64,000 nucleotides of DNA, taken from assembly GCA_965240325.2 (NCBI GenBank), contig OZ251231.1:682001-746000 (forward strand), in the 5' to 3' direction. A program made the position numbers and the translations under genes. The stretch comes from Rebecca billardiae RCC1528 (Eukaryota; Haptophyta). Every line of letters starts with the position of its first letter. Within the stretch, counting starts at the first letter, position 1. The notes beneath the pieces are model-generated. The model saw only the letters and a program-made list of their open reading frames with translations, searched no databases and had not been told where the DNA came from. Positions 20,126-30,200 of this stretch are shown piece by piece.

Positions 20126-21076
20126 GGAGGGCGCCGCGACGATGGCGGCGCGGGCGCCCAGCGCGTCCGTTGCCGCGTCGCTCAGCTCGTCGAGCTCGGC
20201 GCCGCACTTCGCCAGCTTGGCGCCTAGCGCCTCCGCGTGTCACGTGCTCGTGCACGTCAGCCTGCTGATACGCCGCCGCCCATCGGCACTTCTGGCATCT
20301 GCGCGCGCAGCTGCTGCAGCTCGACGGCGGAGTCGTCGCGGCTGGCGGCGAGGGTGCGCACCGCGTCGATTGCCGAGGCCTGCAGCCCGGTGATCGCCGC
20401 GTCGACGCGCGCGGCGATTTCCCCACGCAGCTCCTCGCGCCACGTGGCCGCCGCTCGCGTGGCAGGCAGCTGGGCACCGCTGCGCGACCCGGAACCGGCG
20501 CGCGTTTCACTGATGCTCCTGCTCGTCCTCACGCTGCTGCACCTCCGCGCCGCCGTCGACCGAGTTGAGGAGGAGCTCGCGCTCGGCGTCGAGGCGCGAG
20601 CTCGCGTGCTCGAGCTCGCCCTTCAGCCGCGCGAGCTCCGGGCGCATCCGGCTCATCAGCTCTGCCGCGCCCGCTCGCTCGCAGCGGCGCGCTCTGCTCC
20701 GGGCGGCGAGCGACGAGCTCGCGTGCTCCGGACTCGGCTCGCCCTTGCGCGCTGCTCCTCGAGTGACGAACGCCTGCGGGGCACGAACGAAAGTCGGTGA
20801 TCAACCGCGCAGCGCCACCGCTGCCGAGTGCGCCCTCCGCCGCCAGCACCTTGCGGACCTGGCCAAGGAGCTGCTTGATCGCTTTTGTTGACGTACGCCG
20901 TACTCGCTCGCGGCGCCGGGGATGGTCTGCTTGTGCCTGGCGACGGAGATGGCGGCAGCGGTGCTCTGGAACGTGGTGTTGTTCACCCGCGTCACCGTCC
21001 TCGAGTCGAGCAGCGCGTTCAATACGCGGCGAACGTAGTCCTGGTCGGCGTCGCCGGTCGAGGTGCTGCTTGCCAT
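20115..21076 (-). pseudogene. Degenerate coiled-coil protein gene
   Basis: On the minus strand a start at 21076 gives MASSTSTGDADQDYVRRVLN and continues through NALLDSRTVTRVNNTTFQ to AASEYG. The frame then shifts within about 15 bp to KAIKQLLGQVRKVLAAEGAL, later to AELMSRMRPELARLKGELEH and VDGGAEVQQREDEQEHQ followed by a stop, and then to WREELRGEIAARVDAAITGL and DDSAVELQQLRAQMPEVP. The pieces read as one long amphipathic protein broken by at least three frame changes that are too close together to be introns. I therefore prefer pseudogene, although unusual splicing or assembly error would give the same picture. No family is recognised. It may be the parent of the two neighbouring relics. Confidence 0.45.
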
Positions 21077-21431
21077 CGCCCCCCACCCACGTGCGATCGG
21101 GCCCACCTCTGTTGTTTTGCGTCGGTGACGGGGCCGCGACGACTTGACGGGAGCATCTTCAATAATCTATGATCATCTCAGGGTTATTACTACGTGAAGC
21201 GGTAGAATAGAATTTCATTTACGAGCATTGATACGACGCGGTGCAACGTGAAGCGGTTTTTTTAAGATACGACGCGGTCTAATGACCCATTGTTCATACA
21301 TGTACATGAATGGGTCGTCATAAACGGCGGGCGGCTCATTTATGACCAGACCGGGCCCTGGGTGATTGATGATCAGAACCCGCAAAAGCTAGCGGCAGTC
21401 CAGCACACAAGTAATGAATTAATAACAAGCG

Positions 21432-21809
21432 CAGTCCAGCACACAAGTAATGAACGAATGGCCCGCGGTGCCGGCTGGCTATCTAGATACGTCGTCATCG
21501 CTCCTTGATGACCTTGCGGCAATCTCATTGGCTGGAAAAAATCGCTTGTAACGGTTCGTTACGTTATGGATCCTAAAGGGCGTGAAGTTTTTTGGACGGG
21601 CGTCACTCCAATATGAACTTGCCGTGGGCGCGACCTTTTTCGACGCTAATGCACCTGTAAGGGAGTCTCAAAATTCGAAACTCGGTCTCCTCCAGCCCTG
21701 AAAATCGTCCCCCGTCCCTTTTTTCTTGATCAAAGATCTTTTTGAAACGTTGTTCGGGCCCGCTGGTGCGGGCTCCACGCTGCGCGCTCCGCCCTGCACC
21801 GCGGGCCAT
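21432..21809 (-). mobile_element. MITE-like nonautonomous element, copy 2 (intact 14-bp terminal inverted repeats)
   Basis: Termini ATGGCCCGCGGTGC at 21458-21471 and GCACCGCGGGCCAT at 21796-21809 bound a 352-bp unit without coding potential. It is the reverse complement of 17543-17942. A 24-bp word, CAGTCCAGCACACAAGTAAT with flanks, occurs twice in direct orientation just outside (about 21394-21416 and 21432-21454). No clear target-site duplication is visible. Confidence 0.65.
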
Positions 21810-22107
21810 AATGATTACTTTCGTCATGGCGCACGACCCATCAATCAGTGATCAGGCATTGGCACCCACCCACCCAGACCCACCCACCCACCCAAGGCTG
21901 AGCGTGAGCGGAGGGGGGGGGGGGGGCGACACACGTGGTCCGCAAAATCAAAACATGCGCAGTTTGAGCTATAATGCGTGCATGTCGATTTTATTGATGG
22001 GGGAAGGTACGTAGTGAGTGGATATGCCAGTCCGCTGATTAGATTTGATTGCGTTTGTACTACCGCGTTCGCCGTTCCCGCCCGGACCCGCCCATATTAA
22101 TCCCTAT

Positions 22108-22110
<3 letters not shown>

Positions 22111-22142
<32 letters not shown>
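22111..22142. repeat. (CA)n microsatellite
   Basis: A run of about 16 CA units precedes ATATAT in noncoding DNA. A poly-G run of about 12 lies nearby at 21915-21926. Confidence 0.8.
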
Positions 22143-22148
<6 letters not shown>

Positions 22149-22632
22149 GCCAAGCCTAGCTTACAGAAATTCAATCATAATGCCTGGCGCCAATAAATAG
22201 AAACGCGAAAATGTTGGACCTTTCCCAGATCGAGATCCGCCTCTTGATACAGTAGCTGACAATCGGCGTATTGACTCAAAGCCTCAATGCGGCAGTGAGT
22301 CAATGCGGCGGGTGTCAAGATCGATCAGTATTCAAATTTTCTCTATTGAAATTACAACCAAATAAGCCCTGATGAATCGAACATAGCTTATTCTCTCTGC
22401 TAATGAGATTCAATGTGAAGGCGATTGCCCGCGATTACCCGCGCGACTCAAGTGTAAGTAAGCCTGAACTCAGCAGCTCGCCGATCAGCATAGGAATGAA
22501 ACGTGAATATAAAGGTCGCCTCTCCATACAGTAGTCAAGAGACGCACACAGCTCCGAAGGCAGGCGAGATAACAATCTCGGCCGTGTGCCCGATTCGGGC
22601 GCGGCGGAGGCGGACTCGGAGACTGACATACC

Positions 22633-22765
22633 CCTTGCCCTCCTTGCGCCGCGCAACGCCGCCCACGCGCATCGCCGCTCGCACGCGCAGGCACTGCCAG
22701 TGCCATATTCCTTGCCCTCCTCGCGCCGCGCAGCGCTGCCCACGCGCATCGCCACTCGCACGAGT
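22633..22765 (+). repeat. Two-copy 77-bp-period tandem repeat
   Basis: Unit 1 (about 22633-22686) and unit 2 (about 22710-22762) share CTTGCCCTCC, GCGCCGCGCA and GCCCACGCGCATCGCC words with a few substitutions. On the minus strand the repeat reads as a duplicated Arg/Ala peptide in an open frame from 22893 to 22435, but that frame has no recognisable domain. Confidence 0.65.
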
Positions 22766-23100
22766 GCAGGCCCTCCTTGACCTTCCGCGCGCGTGCGGCC
22801 GAGGCCGCCGAGGGCTCCGCCACCGGGCCGGCCAGATGCGGCTGATGCCGGGGCCTCGCCGAGACTTGACTGAAGCGTGATGGGTGGTGCCATGCGCCTG
22901 CCAGTGGTGCTAATCTGCCCTACTGTACTGACCGTCAGGGCACTCTAAAAGTAACTACATCAGACTTTTTTACTAACGAATAGAATAAAGTTAATAAAGA
23001 GACGCGCGCACACAGCTCTCCGCTCAGGTGTGCAGCAGGCAAGGGAGGTCCGGGCCGGTCGGGAGCTCCCAGCGAGCGGCCAGCGCGACGTCACTGCAAA

Positions 23101-24108
23101 GTTTTCCCTGAGCGCCGGGCGGCGGCAGCGGCGAGGGCGAGTACTCCGCTGGCGGGGCGCGCACGGGGCACAGCGCTGCGGGCGCGGATGTGCCCGCAGA
23201 GCCGGCGCGCGCGGACGGGCTGTTGCGGGAGAGTACTCGGCGCCCTCCTGCGCCGCGCGTCTTGCGCCACGCCTCTTTCGCCTCGGCTCAGGGCAGCGCG
23301 CACATTCGCGCCGCGTCAACGGGCCAGCCTTGCCTGCGCCGCAGCCGACCGCGCGCGCGCCGTGCGCGGCGTGGTCGGGAAGGAACGGGCGCTGCCGCGG
23401 GGCGAGGTGGCGACACCATGCGCGCACGCCATGCCGCCCCGCCACGCCTTGACGAGCGTGTCGTCGGTCCGTTTGCATGCCTCTTTGACTTGTCACAAAT
23501 GGTGTGCACGGCCGTGCGGTCGTGTCACTCGTGACCCTTGTCGGGACGATCATTGAGACGCAGAACAGTGCCAGACGGGCGCGCGGGCTACTCTTACATG
23601 GATATTCATCACCGTGTGGTCAAGTAGAGGTGCTGGATGCGACGCTTTCCTCGCGCTGATGCTCTTTCATCATCTTCTTCGAGCTCAGGTCCGTGGCCGT
23701 TGGCACGACAAGTGATCAGCACTCGTCAACAGCTGTGCAGATCTATTTCCGTGCCCTTTCGCGGCATCACGGGGCGGCATGGCGTGCGCGCATGGTGTCG
23801 CCACCTCGCCCCGCGGCAGCGCCCGTTCCTTCCCGACCACGCCGCGCACGGCGCGCGCGCGGTCGGCTGCGGCGCAGGCAAGGCTGGCCTTGACGCGGCG
23901 CGAATGTGCGCGCTGCCCTGAGCCGAGGCGAAAGAGGCGTGGCGCAAGACGCGCGGCGCAGGAGGGCGCCGAGTACTCTCCCGCAACAGCCCGTCCGCGC
24001 GCGCCGGCTCTGCGGGCACATCCGCGCCCGCAGCGCTGTGCCCCGTGCGCGCCCCGCCAGCGGAGTACTCGCCCTCGCCGCTGCCGCCGCCCGGCGCTCA
24101 GGGAAAAC
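23101..24108. repeat. Long inverted repeat (foldback), ~340-bp arms, 328-bp spacer
   Basis: The left arm 23101-23441 and right arm 23770-24108 are reverse complements with very few differences, including a 2-bp indel (GTCAACGGGCC versus GTCAAGGCC). The arms begin GTTTTCCCTGAGCGCCGGG and end CATGCCGCCCCG. The spacer is unrelated. The right arm ends 103 bp before the start codon of the giant sulfotransferase/glycosyltransferase gene, so the repeat probably overlaps its promoter. No domain is found in the arms. Confidence 0.85.
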
Positions 24109-24211
24109 TCAAAGACCACCTTGGTCTGCCGCCTGCCGCGCCGCGCCGGTGGCGGACGCCGTCGGACTCCACTCCATCACATGGCCGGAGGGCCGGCGGG
24201 GCAGCCCTGCC

Positions 24212-27200
24212 ATGCGCGGTCGCGCGCTGCTATGGCTGCTGGCATGCGCGGCGTGGCTTGCTGCGCGCGTGCACGCTCCTTCTGCTCCCGCCAAGGCGCC
24301 CGACGCATCGCCTGAGCGCGACCCGGGCCCCCTGGGCGGCGCAGACAGCTTCCTGCTCAGCGCATCGCAGCGCGCGGCCTTGACGGCGCCATTGCCGCCC
24401 GTCATCTTTGCCAAGACGCACAAGACCGCCTCGTCGACGGTGCTCAACATCCTGCATCGTGCGGCCGACCTGCGCAACCTCAGTGTCATGCTGCCTCGAG
24501 TCGCCAGCGCGGGTGGACCGCGCGGGGCTCCTGCTCTGTCTGCGCTCGGATGGCCGCACGCGTTCCCTGGCTCGGGGTTCGAGCCGCCCTCGCACCAATT
24601 CGACGTGATCCTGTACCACGCGGTGCTAGACGCGTCGCGCATGCGCGCGTACGCGCGCGTGGTGCCGCCTCCACGCCGCGCGCTCATCGTGACGATCGTG
24701 CGCGAGCCAGTCGCCGCAGCTGAGAGCGCGTTCGCCTTCTTCGAAGCCCGGCGGTGCTGCGGTGCCGATGTGCCCGAGCACCTGCGCTGGCTTGAAGGCT
24801 TGCGCGCAGTGCGCTCCGTCGCCGAGGCCACGTTCCGCAACCCGCAGGCGCACGATCTGGGCTGGTACGCGCGGCACAACGGCTCGACCGCGCGCGACGG
24901 CGACGCGCGCGCCGTGCGAGAGTGGCTGCGCGCCGAGATTGAGGCCGAGATTGACCTGGTTCTGCTGACTGAGCGGCTCGAGGACGGGCTGCTCGTGCTG
25001 CGCGAGGCGCTGGGTGGGCCAGCCGCGCTCGCGCTCGAGGAGCTCGCGCACATCCGGCTCAAGGCGCGCGCCGTGAAGCCGCGCGCGCTCAGTGCCACTC
25101 CCGACGCACGCGCACGGCTGCTGCGAGCCAACAGCGTCGATGCGGCCCTGCACGCGCACTTCGCGGCGGCGTTCGAGCGCCGGTGGGCGCAGGCGCCCGC
25201 GCGCGTGCACCGCGAGCGTGAGGCCCTCAGTCAGCTGCTCGCGCGCCTCGAGCGCGCGTGCGCGCGCGCACCGGCGTGGTCGCGCCAGCTGCGCTCGGCG
25301 TCACGGCGTGGCGGCGCGCACGATGCCTCGCTCGCGGGCGCGCGCGCTGCGCCGCCGATCTGCGGGCACGAGCGCTGGGTTTGGATCGCACCCGGGGCGC
25401 CGGACGCCGCCGTCGACAGCGCGCGCGTGCGCAGTCACGCCCGTCTTCCTCCAGCTGGCGCGGCCGCACGCCCGCCGCCGGCGGACTCGGGGACTCGTGG
25501 CGCACCGGTCTGTCCCCTGGCCGTCCGCACCGACGAGTGGCCCTACAGGCAGCACCTGCTCAGCCGCGCGCTCGCTCGTCGCGAGCTCGAGCCCGTGCAC
25601 CTTGGCGGTGCAGCACGGCGCGAGCGGGTGGGCAGCGCGAGCGAGCACACGCGCGCGTGCGCGTACGCGCGGCCGCCCACGATGGCGATGGCGCGCTCTG
25701 GCGCGGACGCCGCCGTCGGCGCGGCGTCACTGCCGAGTGCACTGAATGAGTCCGCGCTGCCGCCCTTCACCGCGCTGCTGCTGGGATACGACGGCGCGCG
25801 GCTGCGGCTCAACGCCCTGCGCGTGCTCGGCGAGCTGCGCGCGCACCGCGCGTGCGTGCGCGCGCTGCTGGTCTGGAACGGCGGGGTGGCCGAGCTGCGC
25901 GCCGCCCTCGCGGCGGCAGGCAGCTCTGAGCCGCAGCTGCGCGCGGGCGCGCCCGGCGACGCGCCGCTCGAGCTGATCGTCGAGCCGCGCAACTCGCTGA
26001 ACAACCGGTACATGCACGGCGCGCGCGTGCCCACGCCCGTGTGCGTGATCGTCGACGACGACCTACGGCCGCAGTTTGCGCGAGAGCTCGCCTCGGCCGT
26101 GCTCGCGCACTGGGCGGCGCACCGCGAGCAGCTGGTGGGCGTGAGCGCGCGCGTCGTGCGCCCGCCCGGCGGGTACGTGCCGGTCAGTCGGGCGCGCGAC
26201 GTGCGCGAGGCGAACGCGCTGCTCCCGCACGTGCTCGCGGTGCCCAAAGCGCTGCTGTCCGCTTACTCGGCGCCGGCGAACGCGGCAGAGCGCGCGTGGG
26301 TCGACGCGGACGCGGCGCACTGCGACGACCTGCTGCTCAACTACGTGCAGCATGCGCGGCGGGGCGCGAGCGAGCACGCGCGGGCCGCGCTGCTCGCGGC
26401 GCCCGAGCACCTCATTCTGGACCTCAGCCTCGGCGGCGGGATCTCCGGTGGGCGCGGGGACAACCGCACGCGCGAGCGCGCCGCGTGCGCCGCGCACCTG
26501 CACGCGCGGCTGCGGCCGGGCGGGCCGCTGCCGCCCGTGGAGCTCGTGGGTGTGGCGTGGTCGTTCGTGGCGGCCATGCTGCCGCGCGAGCTCGGCTTCA
26601 TGCGCCGAGTGGCGCGCGCGGCAGGCGCGCCGGCGGTCGTCCGACGGCACTACGCGGACGGCGCGCGAGCGCCCGAGCGCGTGCGCGGCACACCGGAGCT
26701 CACGCCGAGCTCGGACGCGGACGGCCTCGGCGCGCCATGCGCTTCGTGCCCCGACCTTCTCGGCGTGGGCCTGCAGAAGGGCGGCACCACCGCCGTGCTC
26801 GCCACGCTTGGGGCGACGCTCGACGCGCTGCGTGCGCGTGGCGTGGCGCGCGAGGGCGCGCGCGAAGGCGCGCGCGAGGGTGCCGCGCCTGCGGTAATCG
26901 CTCAGAACGACATCCCGCAGACGTGGCGCTGGTGGGCACGGGGCCGAGTCGACAGGCAGGACGCAGCCTCCGTCTGCGCGGCGCTCGCCACCGTGCCCAG
27001 CCGAGACCCGCGCCGCCTCATCCCGCTGCAGCGCGCGACACCCCCCGACGGCGCAAGCCGCGGCGGCGGCGCGGCGGCGCACGAGGACGGTGCTGCGGCG
27101 ACGGCGACGGCGTCCGATCCGAGCGGCTCGTTCGCGCGGGGCGCGCCGCTTGTGCTCGCCAAGGAAGCGAGCCTCACGCCGTACGCGCGCACCCTGCTCG

Positions 27201-30200
27201 CCGCGGCCGGCCCTGCCGCCTGCCCCGCGCACACGCGCTTCTATCTTGTCGTCCGCGCGCCGCTCGCAACCGCGCGCGCGCTTCTGCGAAGCGCAGGGTT
27301 GGAGCACCTGGCTCGGAGCTCGCTGCGCGAGGCGCTGGCCGAGCCCGACGCCGAGCGCGGCGCAGGGCTGGCTGCTCGCGGCGGCGAGGCCGCTCGCGCT
27401 GGCGAGGCTGCTCGCGAGGCCGTGTGGCGCGCCATCCTCCTCCGCTCCGCAGGCTACTCCGGTTACTCCGGTTTCTCCGAGACGGTGTCGCGCGCGCGCG
27501 CTGCGCGCACTCGGCTGCCCTCTGCCGTCCCCGCAGCGAGCGAGCGCAACCGCTCGGCACAGCCCGGTACGCCCAGCGGGAGCGGCAGCGGCGGCACGGT
27601 CATTGGCCAGCTGCTCTCACTCTGGGCACGCTTCGCAGGGCATGAGTACGCCGCTGCTCGGCGCGTCGCCGAGCGCGCCGCGGCCGACGCTGCGGCCGAC
27701 GCGCCGCGCGCGCGCACGGCGGCGCGGGCCTATCAGACAGATGGCGACGGCGGCGCGGCTGGCGCAGGCAGCGCGCGGCGCATACGGCTGGGCGCGATAC
27801 GGTACGAGGACTTTGTGCGCGACCCTCTGCGCGCAGCCGGCGCGCTGCTCGAGGAGCTCGGGCTCACGACGAGCGCGCACATGCGCGAGCTCGAGCGCTC
27901 GGAGCACGGCTCGGCCGTGCGAGCGTTTGCCCAGACGCGCTGGCAGCGCCGAGCGCGCGCGCCGGCGGCCACAGCCGCCGTGTGCGCCGGCGTCGGCGAC
28001 GGCGTCGGCGGCGGCGCGTGCTTCGAGCGCGCGCAGTGCGCGGCGGCGCTCGAGCTGCCCGCCGTGCGCCGCGCGGCTGCGCTGTGGGGCTACGAGCTGC
28101 ACGCCCGCAACTGCACCGAGCGCGCTCTCACCGGGAGCTGGCGCGGTCCCTTATCGGCGGCTCGGCTGCGGCTGACAGCGAGCCCGCCGCCGCCGGCCTC
28201 GCCGCCGCCAGCGCCGCCGGCTCCGCCGCCGCCCGCGCTGGGCTTCACGCCCCTCCGGTTCGCGTGCCCGCCGCCCGCCGCCGCCGCTCTCGCCGCCTCC
28301 GCGCGCCCGAGCCTCGCGGTGCTCACAGTTGTCAGCAGCTCGCGCGCGGCTCACGTCGCCGAGCTCGCGGCGCATTACATGGAGGAGGGCGCGGCGCATC
28401 TGTTCGTGGTGGACACCTCCGGGCCGTGGCAGCGCGGCGTGCGGGACGCGGTGGCGGCGCTGCCTCGCGGCTGGGCGACGCGCCTGCCCGCCGCGACGCT
28501 GCTCGGCGGGCGCGACGCCGCCGCCTCCGGCAGCGGCGCGCCCTCAGCTGGCACAGACGCGCTCACAGGCGAGCTGATAGCGACGACGCTGCTTCGCAAT
28601 CGTCACGCGCGCGCCGACGATGGCGGCGGCGGCGGCGGCGCGTGGCAGGCGCACCGCTACGACGCGCGCGTGCAGCGCAGGCTGCTCAACCGCGCGCTCG
28701 GCGTCGCGCGGCGCACGCCGCCGCCCGGCGCCGCGCCTGACGGCCGCTTCGAGTGGGTGCTTCCGATCGACTCCGACGAATACGTCACGTCGCGAGGGTG
28801 TGCGGGCACGCCTCTGGCCGATCTGCTCGGGGGGCCTCTGCGCACGTGCGCGCTCGTGTATCTGCCGTGGCTGGCGTTCTCGTGGGGCGGGCACGAGGCC
28901 GAGCCGTGCGGCGCGGAGCGTGACGCGGCGGAGTGGCGCTGGGCGCTGCGCGCGGCGGAGGCCGCGCGGCCGCGCGACGGTGAGATCGTTTCGCTCGACA
29001 GCGCGGCGGCGCGCGCGTCGGCCAGCGCCGGCCTTCTCAAGGACAAGTTCGCGCCCAAGCTGTCGGGGCTGAGCAAGTACGCGGTGCGGATGGACGCGGT
29101 GCTCGCGCTCGACCTGCACAGGCCGAGGCGCATGGCGCCGCACGCGGGCGGCGGGCAGCACGCGAGCTGCCTGATGGTCGGGCCAGCGGCGGAGCAGCGC
29201 AGCGCGCGCGGCCCTCCGACCGCCGATGGCGGCGGCGCGGACGCCGACGCGGATGCCGACGCAGACGCGGACGCGGACGCCGACGCCGACGCCGGCGCGG
29301 ACGAGGGTGGGCACGGCTCGAGGGCGCAGTGGCCGACGGCGTGGCGCATCGAGCACCCCTGGCCGCACGCGCACGCCGCGGCGCTCAACGTCTCCCTCAG
29401 CGAGGCGGCGGTGCCTGGACTCGTCCTCGCCAGCCACCACATGCGCGTGAGCTCGTGGGCGCAGTGGCGGGTCAAGACCGAGCCAGACCGCTACTACGCG
29501 GTCTGGTACGATCGGTTCACGGATGACGACGCGGCAGTCGACGCGGTGGCGAACCGGCGCGACGTGCACGACAGCTTCCTGCGCGATGTGCGCTCGCCGC
29601 GCGTGCGGCCGCGCGCGCGGCCCGCCACCGCGCGCCCGCCCGCCGCCAGCCAGCTGCACGCGGCGCACACGTGCGAGCCGGCTGGCGGCGCCGCCGCCGC
29701 GCCGGTCGGCGCCGCTGCCGCTGGGGCGGCGCGCGCGCCGGGCTGGCGGAGCTCGCTCCTCCGACAACCCTCCGTGTGCGCGGCCGCCGTCGCTTCGAGC
29801 ACGGCCCCAGCGACGGCCGTCGCTTCGAGCACGGCCCCAGCGACGGCCTCTGCGCGCGAGGCGGCACGCGCGCTCCGGCCAGCGCTCAAGCTGAGCCGTA
29901 TCCGCGGCGCGCCGGTGCGCGTGCTGAGCGCGGGCCTCGACGGCGCCGGATCGAGCGCGCTGTTCCTCGCGCTGTGCGCCGCGGGCGTGCCGAGCGTGCG
30001 CGGCGCCGAGGCGTGCCACGCTGGGCCTGAGGCGCTGCGCCGGCACCTGGCCCTGCTGGAGCTCTGGGACGAGCTCAGCGCGTGCGCGCGCTGCGCTGCG
30101 GCGCGCCGCGCGCGAGCTGGCGCCAGTACCGCTGACGCGGGCGCCTATGCTGGCGGATGCAACGGCACGGTGGGCCGGAGGGTGCTCGGGCTCGCAGCCG

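Larger units (their letters stand above)
17490..24211. other. 6.7-kb repeat-rich intergenic region
   Basis: This is the largest gene-poor stretch of the window. From left to right it holds MITE-like element copy 1 (17543-17942), a coiled-coil-like relic on plus (18500-19100), a palindrome around a TAG array (19381-19525), an inverted relic copy and a degenerate coiled-coil gene on minus (19745-21076), MITE-like copy 2 (21432-21809), poly-G and CA runs, a short tandem repeat (22633-22765), two diverged dispersed motifs (22527-22570 and 22969-23018) and the 340-bp-arm foldback repeat (23101-24108). No intact gene is recognised. Confidence 0.5.

Noticed and set aside
24109-24211. Upstream extension of the five-domain protein by up to 102 residues through the foldback arm
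   Set aside because: The extension is Arg/Ala-rich repeat-derived sequence, while the ATG at 24212 starts a classical signal peptide.
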